NCBI GenBank assembly: GCA_963971405.1 | Contig: OZ020489.1 | Span: 13,206,001-13,270,000, forward strand | DNA from: Psococerastis gibbosa | Lineage: Eukaryota; Arthropoda; Insecta; Psocodea; Psocidae | Length of the DNA stretch: 64,000 nucleotides | Reading direction: 5' to 3' | Made by a program: the position numbers and the translations under genes | Part shown: positions 42,918-53,810 of the stretch, piece after piece | Layout: every line of letters begins with the position of its first letter | Numbering within the stretch: position 1 is the first letter of the stretch | Notes under the pieces: generated by a model | The model's input: only the letters and a program-made list of their open reading frames with translations | Told to the model about the DNA's origin: nothing | Database searches by the model: none

Positions 42918-43273
42918 GCCAACGGCCTTACCCTGTTGAATTCATTAGAGCAGACCATGTTTCAAGCTGCGGCCAACTAGGTAGTGTGCAGAGCGTTCGC
43001 AGGGGAACATGGTGGGACATGATAACGCCGTGAGACTATACCAGTCAGTCTACGTGCGTGTCAAATCCTGGTCAGCTACGATTTAATCGTGTGACTTTAC
43101 CATGTTCCCCAAGTGGCTCGGAATCCACTATAATCAGGAGGTCCACCCTGTCAGTCAAGTCCCCTTTCCCCCGGGGTGAAAGAGTCTGCCCTTAGGGTGC
43201 CTCAAGTTAGCAATCGACTTACTCCCAGACTGACAGGGTTGCTTAAAGTAGAAATACTGATAGCAAGCGTTAC

Positions 43274-43319
<46 letters not shown>

Positions 43320-43322
43320 AAC
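42918..43322 (+). mobile_element. SINE family A, long copy with (CAA)n tail
   Basis: Head GCCAACGGCCTTACCCTGTT, then AGCAGACCATGTTTCAAGC, GTGGGACATGATAACGCC and GGAATCCACTATAATCAGG. It ends in about 16 CAA repeats (43272-43318), the 3' tail of this family. Confidence 0.9.
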
Positions 43323-43482
43323 ATTTGTGGTTTGTAAATAAAGAGCGTGCCACTACAACCCTTTGAGGAATTAGAGGCGGGTTGACGATCCGTTTTCTTA
43401 ATCACAGCCCTATTTGGGAAGTTGTCTTCAGCAGTCATTGTCTATTTTAGGTCTGTTTGCACATACATTATTATAAATAATA

Positions 43483-43660
43483 CCCTAGCGGAGTTAGGGC
43501 TATAAACTACTCAACTAGGATGACCCGGGACCGCCTGCTTTACATACCCTCCGAAGCATGGTCAGAAAATGGAGTAAATGTGGGACTCGAACCAACAACC
43601 TTTCGGGTGAAAGTTGGAGTCTGTACCACAACTCAACTTGACCTGGCTATGATTGATTAT
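43483..43660 (-). mobile_element. SINE family B copy
   Basis: On the minus strand it starts with a tRNA-like head (AACTTTCACCCGAAAGGTTG, then B-box GGTTCGAGTCCCACA) and ends CCCTAACTCCGCTAGGG. It is more complete than the copies inside the transposon. Confidence 0.8.
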
Positions 43661-44059
43661 TTATTTATTTATAGACTACTATTACTGCATATTTTATTGT
43701 CCTCGCGTCTTTGCCAATCTGGCTGTCTGAGGTTTTATTCTCTCTATTTTATTCTATGCCATCCGTTTTCTCAAGGTATTGTACGCAAAATTCGAATTTC
43801 TCACAAATATCAAGCCATTTCATAAGAATTAGGTTAAACTATTTAGGTACCATACTTTAATATTCGACTTTGACAACGATATTGCCCAGCTAGGGCTGAG
43901 CTGCAGGCTTGCATGGATTGCAGGCGGCAGATAGCGCCTCTCCTTCCATCGATTCCAGAACTTGCCCTTACCTGGTCACCTTTTGCCCTCCATTCGCACT
44001 CCATGCTCTAAAAATATTGTACACCAAATTCAAATTTCTCAAAAATACCGAGCCATTTG

Positions 44060-44555
44060 CAACGATGGCTAGGTGTTAATTATCATTATCATGGATAATA
44101 ATACGGGCTTTCAGTAACATTTTATTCCATTCCTCTGTGACCAATATTAACTGAGATATGAATTTTGTAAGATTTTGATCGGCCACCATCTTGAAGAAAA
44201 GCGGTGGAACTAGCTGGTTTACAAACCAGACCACGAAATGTATATGATACATTTTTGTACCAAGTTTCATCAAAATCGGATCATATCTACGGGAGTTACA
44301 GTGTTTCCTAAAATTGTTATCCATGCATAAATAGCCTCTTAGCCATATTGAAGGACGTTTTATGGACCAAAACCAACTCATAGTGGCCCATTGGTCCCTT
44401 GTTCAATGACAACGACCCCATGGATTTTGGACATTATTTATATTGTTTCCGTATGAGTTTTTGGCCATAGGCAAACTGGGATACGTCCTCGATGTTAACC
44501 TACACAGGACAAGCTGAGACAAGCTTACCAAACAGGCGAAAGCATGACTTTTTTT
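44060..44555. repeat. Dispersed repeat fragments
   Basis: 44230-44310 contains CCAAGTTTCATCAAAATCGG, a motif also inside element Q. 44385-44550 matches 63797-64000 (GGTCCCTTGTTCAATGACAA, TGGACATTATTTATATTG, CAGGCGAAAGCATGACTT). Confidence 0.6.
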
Positions 44556-44559
44556 TTTT

Positions 44560-44715
44560 TTAAAGATTAATCGCATACAAACAATTTAATGAATGTGTCC
44601 GATTGACCTCTTCAGTCGCCTCTGTGTTGAGTTACGACACGTTTCCGATCGCATGGCGTGTAAGGACTCGCACAAGTGCAAGCACGTTACCACCTGGCCA
44701 TCGAAGTCGACTTAA
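44560..44715. mobile_element. SINE family C copy
   Basis: AATCGCATACAAACAATTTA, GATTGACCTCTTCAGTCGCC, GTTACGACACGTTTCCGATC, ACTCGCACAAGTGCAAGCAC and CCACCTGGCCATCGAAGTCG; the best preserved member of the family here. Confidence 0.7.
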
Positions 44716-44719
44716 CCAA

Positions 44720-45590
44720 GTCCAGATACATACATACTCATATATTGTATTATATAACATTTTGAACGGGGGTGGTATTAGGCGCAGGGCATTATGAAAT
44801 GATGATAAGTTGTGATGATATTTTTTGTACGCCGAACATTGGTCGCGGTCTCAATTGGTAGATAAATCTCCCTAAAAATTCTTTTGGCAGCATTAGCCAT
44901 AGGATATGATTTAACAATTTACTTAAGCATTATACTGGTGAGATACAACTAGGCCTATATTCGACTTGGACAACGATATAGCCTATAAAAGCCAACCCCC
45001 ATGTAAGAAACAGGGGGGGCTCTAAACTTCAATTCAACCTTCTTCTCACTCCATACTCTCAAGGTATTGCAAAATAAATTCAATATTTTCAAAAGCATCA
45101 AACCATTTGGTTTTAGCATACTAGTGAGTTACTTCACGAAATTTGACTTTGACAACGGTATAGTCTATGCAAGCCAAGCTCCCTGTAAGATGCATCGGCC
45201 AGAGTTCTAAATTTAGAGTCAAGGCCGTAGCAGGCTACAAAAGTCTAATTATTGTGTAAATCCATCTGTAGTCTTCATCACTCGCTGCTCCTGTTCCAGA
45301 ACAATCGGTCATTTGCATGAATGGTCAATTATTCAGTCTTTACCCCGCAGCTGCTGCGAAATCTGGCATGGACATCAGTCCTCTGTCTCTCCTACAAATG
45401 GACCGTCCTTGAAGATCGTGTCACTTCACTCAAACCATGGTTCCCTTCATTATCTTATTCTCCAGTCGCCTCCAGAATATGATGACATCTGTTGCCTTGC
45501 TTTTTTTTTGCTTTCCTATTTATATACATTAGTATAAGAAAGAAGAGAAAGAATTCATCGCTAAAAGACTTATGAACCCGAAGAAAAAGA
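44720..45590. other. Intergenic, no gene seen
   Basis: Two weakly similar blocks (TTCGACTTGGACAACGATAT at about 44955 and TTTGACTTTGACAACGGTAT at 45140, also TTCGACTTTGACAACGATAT at 43864) point to an old dispersed repeat. No gene. Confidence 0.4.
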
Positions 45591-45597
45591 AGAATGT

Positions 45598-46037
45598 TGG
45601 GGTGTAAGACTCGCCACGTGGAACGTTAGAACCCTTATACAAAGCAGTAAACTGCATAACCTACTATACAAGAAATGAATTACACGAAGCTGAATGCTCT
45701 TGGAATATCTGAGATGAGATGGTCATATGGTGGCGATTTCTGGAAAGATAATTACATCATACATCCTGGAACTATTGAAAGCAAGCCAGGACAAGGGGGA
45801 GTAGGAATCGTCCTGTGCAAAGACTGGGGCAAAAGAGTCAAAGGGTACGTGCAATGTAGTGGCCGGGTGATCCTAGTCAAAATTGAGTCACATCCGGTAG
45901 ACACTAGAGGATGTCATGAAGAACTTAGGGTGCGACACCTATAATGGACTGAAAAAGACCGCACAAAACAGACAAGAGTAGAGGAGAAGAATACAACATT
46001 CACTGCAAACCAATCCCTAGTCTGCAACTCGAATAGA
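45598..46037 (+). mobile_element. LINE with large internal deletion (endonuclease joined to 3' end)
   Basis: The 5' part encodes the start of an AP endonuclease: RLATWNVRTLIQSSKLHNLL, then, after one frameshift, NALGISEMRWSYGGDFWKDN and GGVGIVLCKDWGKRVKGYVQ ... RVILVKIESHPVD. At about 45900 it jumps to the ORF2 3' end, with EDVMKNLGCDTYNGLKKTA-like text and HCKPIPSLQLE. The same 3' end lies inverted at 60440-60600. The reverse transcriptase is wholly absent, so this is a deletion derivative. Confidence 0.8.
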
Positions 46038-46039
46038 AG

Positions 46040-46705
46040 ATAACGAAAGTTTTGTGAAATTGTCGATTTCACGATTTCAACACGGATTTACACGCTTTGA
46101 GTTACCAAGAGGCAAGAACCCCAAAAGTGGTTTTTATAAAACGTCCGTCGGTCTATCTGTCTGTATCTTGATTCAGGGCCAAAATACTCGGTAAAATTTG
46201 ATGAAATTCGGCGTGTAGGTTTTCAGAAATATTGTCCAGGGATATTTTTTTTTCTTCATTTTTTAGGTAACCTCATTTTGGGGGTTTTATACACCCAAAA
46301 CACCACAAAAATGACTAAAAAAATGTATTCTCAAAAACGGCTCAAATGATATCTTTCAGATCCACATACGTTGTAGTCGTTAAATAATATTATGCAAACA
46401 AAATCCAATAAGTCGCTTACCCCTTGATAGTTTGGTTGTGGGGAAAAAAAATAGAAAGCGCAAAATGTTCATGAAAAATATACCTAAACAATTTTTCTAT
46501 GAAACCTTTCTATCGACGCTTTCCAACTCCAGTTTTAGATGTTCAATATAGCCTAGTAAGAAATCCAAAAAGGTTCCTTTCCCAAGCAATGTTTTGGTGT
46601 TGAATAAAAAAATATTTTTTAAAGAAATTATGGATGATTTGTGCCCCAATACTTTGCATATTCTGCCATTGTTACTGCATTGTATTATATTGGTCGGCCC
46701 GTTCT
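46040..46705 (+). mobile_element. Highly diverged element Q copy
   Basis: All Q landmarks occur in order but altered: TCGATTTCACGATTTCAACA, AAAAGTGGTTTTTATAAAAC, CTATCTGTCTGTATCTTG, CAAAAACGGCTCAAATGAT, GTCGCTTACCCCTTGATAG, CCTTTCTATCGACGC and CTGCCATTGTTACTGC. It is an older or sister subfamily. Confidence 0.7.
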
Positions 46706-46709
46706 TCAC

Positions 46710-48195
46710 TATGCAAAAAAAACCTCTTCTTCGTCAATTGACACGCCTTTTTTCAACCAATCGGAGTCCTTGCAGCCACGACAGGATTTGTTGTTGATTG
46801 GATATGCCCAAGGCGTGCTCTACTGGTCCAAGAAGACGTGGCTGGAGGCACCAGAAATTCAGAAAATTATTCCCTTGGAGTGAGAGTGAATCTCTCCTAT
46901 ATATAACTCTTTACTCTTGTACAGTCCGAAAATCAATGAAGGGTGGGAGACCTGGTACACTATTATGTCGTTCGCTTACGTTATAGCCTATTTATTCTAA
47001 CGTTTTTACCCTCTTTATTTTCACCCTTATCATCTATCAACCAAACCTCCCCTTAACGGCAGATATATAGTATGTGCCCACTTTAAATTCACCAAATTGT
47101 TACTGTTGTACGCTTTTACTTATTAAGTGACACTAAGACCCACAATGCGTAGAAAGGTTTTGTGAGGAATACTGGGGCACCGCTATGTATTTGTATATGG
47201 GGGCACAGCTTTACTACATAACTTAATTCCGAATTCTTTACCGTTTTTGTTGCTATGCAGTGAGGCCCCCCCCCCCCATGTTTCAATACATACCGGTGGC
47301 ACTCCCGTAACACTGTATCAGTTTGCAGCTATAACAGATGTAATTTGTGAGCAATCATTATGGTAATCAGGTATGTACATGTAAAATGTACATGGTAAAC
47401 AATCAAAGAATCTTGTTAATGATATAGCCGACACATGTAAAATAACGCTATCTATACTTTGATATCTAGTACCGCAACGGATGTACAGTACATTCGTTGG
47501 CTGCGATACCATAAGGACTATATTGATGATGTTGCGTAGGTGGTTGTCAATGCCGTAGGCTCTACGTAATGAGCTCCTTGACAATTTTTGAAAACCTATT
47601 TTAATGGATTAGTAGATTTTTTATCTCATGTAATAATTTATTGTCTAATCTGTCCATTTCATTTGGAAATGCTAATGACTGTAGATACAGTCATTGACAA
47701 GAAAATTTATTGACTTTACAAAGGCCGAGGACATCGTTTGAAAAGGCTTGGTAAGTGCTGCAGCACTTACTAAAAGCATTTGAACGCTGCATTACTTATC
47801 CTGCCTATACTTTATACCTAGGTCCACGAAACCTACCTCCCCACGCATTCTTTCCTACCATCTTAACATTAATTCCACCTAAGCGTATTTTAGTATGTTA
47901 TAGAGTACAGTCCATGATTATCTGACAAGTCATTCTCAAGTGACAATCTGTCGAAACCGGTCGTGACGATATTTTTATGTTTTATTTGTTTTTATGTGAT
48001 ATTTTACAAAGTTAACTCTCATTACAATGTGTTCAAAATATTACAAAGTTACAAAGGAGACGATTTTAGATATCTATACTATACTACAACAGTAGAGCTT
48101 AAAATAATAGGGTAAATTTATAGATAGTTCAGTATTTTTCTGATGCTTATATTTTAAACTACATGATTATCACAAGGCTCAGAACTTAAATTCAG
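46710..48195. other. Intergenic, no gene seen
   Basis: No recognised gene. It contains a 13-base C run near 47266 and CTGTCGAAACCGGTCGTGAC at about 47948, a phrase like that in the hairpin at 56640. Confidence 0.45.
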
Positions 48196-48200
48196 AATTA

Positions 48201-49569
48201 CTAGCAGCTACCATAATTGTAACCACATCCGGAGACAATAGGGGCAGCAACTTCAAGGCCACATCCACCATAGCCGATGGCTCCGGTAGGGTAGCCATAT
48301 CCCACAGACTCATTGTCGCAGCCGCATGGACCCTGGGCGCAGTAAGGGACTTTCTCAGTAACGTATCTGTAGGACTTCTTGATGTAGCGCTGGACAGAGG
48401 GGACAACGACGCGACGCTGCACTTGCTGGTTGTTGACGACGGTCTTGGTGCAGACGCAGTTGTCGTCGAGGACTCGGGTGGGAGGTGGGCAAGGGCCTGG
48501 GAGTTCAACGGTGGGGAGGGCAGGGCCACGGATTACGACGGGGGCTGCCTGTACGGGTGGGAGTGGGCCAGGGCAAGGTCCGCTTGAGATACGAGAGCCG
48601 CAAGATGAGCCGAGGTATCCAATGCCTGAGTATCCAGAGTCGACACAGCCGGTGGAAATGGGAGCAGAAATTCCGCCGCATGAGTATCCAGAGTCAATGT
48701 ATCCGCCAATGTTGCCGCATGAGTATCCAGAGTCGACACAGCCAGTGGAAATGGGAGCAGAAATTCCGCCGCATGAGTATCCAGAGTCAAGACAACCGGT
48801 GGAAATGCCGCCACATGGGTATCCAGAGTACCCTCCGCTTACAATGGGTCCAATATTGCCGCATGAGTATCCGGAGTCATAGAGCTAAAAAAATTGAGAG
48901 ATATTGTTGAGACTTATGTGACTCCATGTAGTGCTAAAAACGTTTATCAGTGTGTAACCTTTGATATGGTTGCACTCTTAAAAGTGGAAAAAGTTACCGC
49001 AATACTTAGTTGGCCTCATTCTCGGGTATCAAGTCAATGACTGCACGAACTGCTCGAAGCTCTGGTCAATCTATTGCTTTATCATTGGCGGCTATGACTG
49101 TTATACAGCTAGACAATGAAGAACGGTAGGAAAGTGTGGAGTTTAGATACTGGAAACCTACCTATGACACGCTATAGGCTAAATTATTAAGATTAGGCAC
49201 TATGGAAATTGGAATCTATTAAAAATAACTACCTAGCTGAAGTGTTGTAGTTATAGGCTGCTGACAGGGTTTAACCTGTTGGAAAAAGCTTCAATGGGGC
49301 AATCTCCTATTAAGAACAGTTACGGATGGATCGAATGAGTGGGGGAGCCCAGATTCATCAGAAAATGGCAAATATTTTGTTTTGGCGGCTTTATAAGTAC
49401 AGAGTATGTGCCGGCTATCAATCAAATATTGCAAAATTCTGAACCTTTGTACAAGGATGTACCGACAATATTTTCTTTGAAAAAAAAAGATGATGTTTCT
49501 TACCCCAAGGGAGCAGGCTTGAGCGGAAAGAGCAGCGCACGCTGCGAAAATGAAAATCTTTGAAAACAT
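48201..49569 (-). CDS. Secreted Cys/Gly/Tyr-rich repeat protein A (eggshell/cuticle/coat type)
   Basis: Two exons: 49504-49569 (22 codons, donor GGG|GTAAGA) and 48201-48884 (acceptor TTTTTTAG|CTC), giving 249 residues. Exon 1 is a signal peptide MFSKIFIFAACAALSAQA with predicted cleavage before CSLG. Residues about 23-105 are repeats built on DSGYSCG, alternating GGISAPISTGCV and GNIGG. Next comes a Pro-rich segment (GPCPGPLPPVQAAP, LPGPCPPPTRVL), then VCTKTVVNNQQ, a basic stretch (177-203, RRVVVPSVQRYIKKSYRY) and a Gly/Tyr/Cys tail ending at TAG. About 20 cysteines suggest disulfide cross-linking. A TATA box lies 50 bp upstream. Gene B at 53811 is a tandem paralogue. I cannot place the family; chorion, cuticle, silk or gland-secreted coat proteins all fit the composition. 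Confidence 0.85.
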
Positions 49570-49618
49570 CTTGAACGAAATAAGATGAGTGAGATGCCTT
49601 TGCCGTCGTTGCATCCGC

Positions 49619-49626
49619 CTTTTATA
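49619..49626 (-). promoter_or_regulatory. TATA box of gene A
   Basis: TATAAAAG on the minus strand, 50 bp before the ATG. It is followed by GGCAAAGGCATCTCACTCA, which is identical in the promoter of gene B, and the transcription start probably lies in that block. Confidence 0.75.
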
Positions 49627-49629
49627 CAA

Positions 49630-50538
49630 ATGGATCAGGAAATTAGAACTAAATAATGTATATGTCTACCTAATCGAAATCAGGAGTTTGTGTCGAATCT
49701 CTTCAGCAAAGCAATTAAGATAATTTATCATAGCCTACTAGGCTACAACAATGCTCTATATAGGTACCTACTTCTAGTCTTACCGGCAGCTGCCTATGCA
49801 TGATAGGCTGAAGTATGAGAAATAGGAAGTAGGTTGTATGTCCATTGAGGATAAGAATAATGTTGCAGGTACCTAGAATGAAACAATCCAGTTCTATTTG
49901 GGTTCTCGTGTCTACCGCTTACGTTGGAATATATTGCTGTTGTACCTGACAATGTTGATCAAATCAAATCGAAATAAATTACCAAAATACAGTTTACGGT
50001 TTTTGTCACTTTTCCCTAAGGGCTAGGTCCGTTTTAGGGTGGAAATTTTTACAACATCCTAAATACAATGCAGTTTAAAAATACAGTGTGCATGTTCCCA
50101 ACCAGTGACGGTCTGCGGACCACTCAGGCCGACAATGTGTCGCTGCGGACCATTCCTTACATCTATTATTATTAATTTTTTTTAAGAATTAGAAGGCTTT
50201 CTAGGATAGCACTACAAATTTAGCTTGCAGTATGATTTTTATGTACGATAAAGTTAATGTGAAACTTAAGCACGCATGTTTTTTACAGCCTGTTATATTT
50301 TTGGCTTAATGTTCTTGTTAATAACAACTCTTATGTCACCGCAGGCATTCTGGCGGACGGTTTGCCAGGATCTCGCGGACCACCGGTTGGGAACCAACAT
50401 CCTAACAGACATACAGTATATAGGCGTATTTTGTTACACGAATGCGAATTTGGATTACGTGATTTGGTGCATTTTGTTACCAAAGGGGGCAAAGCGTATT
50501 AAATGTTCGATTCTTCATCCGGATTAGTGATCAGGATT
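49630..50538. other. Upstream of gene A, no gene seen
   Basis: No coding signal. A fragment at 50100-50395 (CCAACCAGTGACGGTCTGCG ... GGACCACCGGTTGGGAACC) has inverted GGTTGGGA / CCCAACC ends like a decayed hAT MITE. Confidence 0.4.
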
Positions 50539-50555
50539 AGTATTATATATTCAAT

Positions 50556-50916
50556 GCCAACGGCCTTACCATGTTGATTCCATTAGAGCAGAGCATGTTT
50601 CAAACTGCGGCAACTTGGTAGTGTACACAGCGTTGGCAGGGGAACCTGGTGGGACATGATAACGCGCTTATGCAGTATAAGTCGAGTCTTGGTCACCTCC
50701 GATTTAATCGTGTGACTTTACCATGTTCCCCAAGTGGTTCGGAATCCACTATAATCAGGAGGTCTACCCTGTTAGTCAACTCCCCTTTCCCCGAGGTGAA
50801 AGAGTCTGCCCTTAGGGTGCCTCTAGTTAACAAACAGACTCACTCCCCCCGCCAGGCTGACAGGGTTACTTGAAATGCAGAAATGCTGAAAGCTGGCGTT
50901 TGAAACAACAAACAAC
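50556..50916 (+). mobile_element. SINE family A, complete, with 17-bp target duplication
   Basis: Flanked by identical 17-bp repeats AGTATTATATATTCAAT (50539-50555 and 50917-50933), which fix the ends. Starts GCCAACGGCCTTACCATGTT, carries an A-box-like TGGTAGTGTACACAGCG, a B-box-like AAGTCGAGTCTTGG and ends in CAACAAACAAC. 361 bp. Long target duplication and CAA tail show LINE-driven insertion. This is the best reference copy of the family. Confidence 0.92.
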
Positions 50917-50933
50917 AGTATTATATATTCAAT

Positions 50934-52635
50934 AATATTTCAACCCAGCTCGTTAGGTAGATCAGATATTCATTTTTTTTCTGATAAGTTTTTTTTAGTT
51001 TTGCCTCGATTTTGGCTTACAATAATTTGTTTACGGCCTAAGCTGACATCTTGGATTTGTGACGACTAACGTGTTAATGGTTAATATTATACTGTTGGTG
51101 TGACTTTTTATAAAGGGTTTATTTTTTTTAATGTAACTGCAAAGGTTTTCGCGGCCGGAGTCATATGAAGAATCAGTAGAAAATGGGCTGATGGTCCATA
51201 GTCGATATGAAAGTCAACTTCCATATTCAACTTTCAAATCAACCACGGCCCATAAGCCCAATTTCTACTGGTTCTTTATTTATTTTTTTAGTTAGTTGTT
51301 TTAAGTTATTTTTAATTGTGGATGATATTGATATCATTTCTTTTCTTCGAATTTTGGATTGGCGCCTTTAATTTGAATTCATGTCTACTGCTTAGAATAT
51401 AATATCTGAATATCACAATACGCTCATTTTGTTACATTTTTCCGCATTTTTCGGTTCTTTTCCTCCTGTTCCCTGATTGGTCCAACTTCTAATACGGATT
51501 TGTGTTCAAATGTAAAATATTCGTGTGACAAAATACGCCTTGTATAGAAGTTCTACTTTTAACTATTTTTATTTCAGAGCGTTTTGCGAATGAAAGTACC
51601 GTACATTGGCTGATATAATTATTCAAAATATAAAAAAATAACATATAAAAAATAATATAAAAATTGTTTTTAATTTTTGTTTTAATATTGAAATTTTTTG
51701 TTTTGTACCTATACTTAATTATAAAATTTTTGTGGGAGGGAGGGGGGAGGTGTCGATTTGACCCTCTACGCCCCGCTCGTCAAGGGCCCTGACTTAGTTG
51801 ATATCTAGCTGATTTAACTGAGCAGTGCCACACTTTTTGTAGGTGAGAAGCTAATAGGTCTAATAAATGTAGTACATATCATGACTTAAAAATTGACATA
51901 AAAGTCCACTTTAATAGCTTTACCGTACAATAACATTATAAGGAGTGTCTTTTTTTATAATTTTTCAATTAAAACTCGTTAAAGAAGATTGAAAATTATT
52001 ATTATTATTATTAAAAATTATTAAGCCTTGTTTAGCAGCACTGTATGAGTCTTTTGTCCCAAATAAGCGCTAGCTTGGGGATGCGGGATGTATTATTCTG
52101 TATGTTATTGTATTTTTGTAATATATGCTCCTTGTCCAGGGAATACTGGACATGGCAAAGTAAGAAGTAAGAATTACTTTTAAAAAATGTGGAATCGAAA
52201 TGGGTTTTAGGTCGCGGGATTTCGCACCCTGCGTTGACCTTTATAGGAATAAGCTAGCACAATGATTAAAATTACTAATTATTGGAGATTACTTTAGACG
52301 CACCATCTCAATCTCATTTGTCTATTATCGTAAAACCGCAGATCTGATTGTCTGTGGTTACAGCACGTACCGTATTTGTTGATCAAAAGGGCAATTCTGC
52401 AAATTACCAACAGTCTCGGTCAAATTAAATATCTCAATTACTTTTAAATAATATAAATAATATACAATAGCTACTGTAAAAGATAATGACTTTGAGTGCT
52501 CAAGGTACTATAAATACAATAGGTAATAATATAAGTAATACGGAATATTGCTTGCTAAATGAAGGCTACTATACCTACTGTAGGTACACCGTAATGAGAA
52601 ACTTATCTTATTGTCAATGATACATGCAAATTCTA
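50934..52635. other. Intergenic; one MITE fragment
   Basis: 51135-51290 resembles the CACGGCCGGAGTTAC foldbacks (AAAGGTTTTCGCGGCCGGAG, with AGTAGAAAATGGGCTGATGG inverted as CATAAGCCCAATTTCTACTG). No gene in the rest. Confidence 0.5.
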
Positions 52636-52639
52636 TAAA

Positions 52640-52985
52640 ATTACAAAGTTTTTCAAGGCCGGAGTTACGTGACGAAGCTGTAAAATCCGGGATGATAGGC
52701 CGTGGTCATTCTTAAAAAGTACTTCCAAATGTTTTGTCAACATCTGCGGTTGGCATCTTCAGTGGAACTGTCTAGACTTCTAAGATTGTATCTTGGAGGC
52801 TCCGCAGCAACTGTTTTGTTAAGTAGATACAATCTTACAAGTCGACGCAGTTCTACTGAAGATGTCGTTCGTAGATTTTGACGAAACGGTTGAAAGTACG
52901 CTCTCAAAACGACAACGATCTATCATCCCGGATCCTAGCGCTTCATCATGTGATTCCAGCCGTCAAAGACTTTGTAATTATACTT
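52640..52985. mobile_element. Foldback MITE, CACGGCCGGAGTTAC family (longest copy)
   Basis: Ends ATTACAAAG..AAGGCCGGAGTTACGTGACGAAG and CTTCATCATGTGATTCCAGCCG..CTTTGTAAT. Between them are two inverted modules: CATCTGCGGTTGGCATCTTC..TCTAAGATTGTATCTTGG and GATACAATCTTACAAGTCG..GAAGATGTCG. TA-rich flanks. Confidence 0.8.
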
Positions 52986-52989
52986 TTAC

Positions 52990-53760
52990 TTCGATTTAAG
53001 CAATGAAAATTTGTTTAATAAAATTAACTTATTTTCGGTATTATATAATTATGTGCGGACTCGTGCCACCCCATTTTTTTTAACTAAGCCTACTCCAACT
53101 GAAAGGGTTAAGAGGAAAACTTATTTCCTTTAATAGGAAGCCTACCGCGTTGACATTGGCCACCCCTGGATCAACCAAAAAAGTCGGTTTATATTTTATT
53201 TATTTAATTTAATACATAAGTTGTGACTAGTCTATTTAATTTACAGGGAACTATTTCACCCATAGAACTATGAGGATTTTTTTTTAGCTTATATGCAAGG
53301 GTTTTCCGTGAAAATGATAGGTAGGTACCTACCAGAAATTTACCGAATTATTAAATTCATGGATAAATGTATAAAATAGTCCTCTTCCAAATGAATGGAT
53401 CAAATAGTTATAACTTTAATATGAGGTACCTAGTACAGTGGTTATGTGCAATTTCAATTCATTTTAAATAAAGAAGTGATGCTTAAAAAATGTGGACTTT
53501 TGAGTTAGTACCTGAACTTGAAATTATTGATTCCTGTCTGAACGTTGCGTTTAATAAACGTACTGAATTCCAATTCAGATTAAAACGTAAGAGTATAGAT
53601 ACATTATGATTTTTGACGCATAGTTCAAAATAGTTGGGCAAATGAAGTGTGTTGCTTTCCCCCACAGTTATTGTAATATTTTGTCAGATTGTGCCTAGAA
53701 TAATAACTCCCTTTGCAATGAACTAAATATAAATAATTGGACAGTGATTTTTTGGACAAA
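52990..53760. other. Intergenic, no gene seen
   Basis: The first part (about 53155-53270) shares CACCCCTGGATCAAC..TCGGTTTATATTTTATTTA..TTTAATACATAAGTT with 3820-3890, an unnamed dispersed repeat. No gene in the rest. Confidence 0.45.
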
Positions 53761-53765
53761 ACCAA

Positions 53766-53771
53766 TTTATT
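53766..53771 (-). terminator. Polyadenylation signal of gene B
   Basis: AATAAA on the minus strand, 40 bp after the stop of gene B. Confidence 0.6.
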
Positions 53772-53810
53772 GCATATTCTTTTCAAATTTGGGCGCGAGA
53801 CTTCTTGAAA

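Noticed and set aside
43272-43318. (CAA)n microsatellite as an independent feature
   Set aside because: It is the 3' tail of the SINE A copy at 42918-43322.
48430-48910. Long plus-strand frames rich in HEYPES and MSIQS repeats
   Set aside because: They are antisense shadows of the repeat region of secreted protein A; the minus frame has the signal peptide, splice sites and TATA box.
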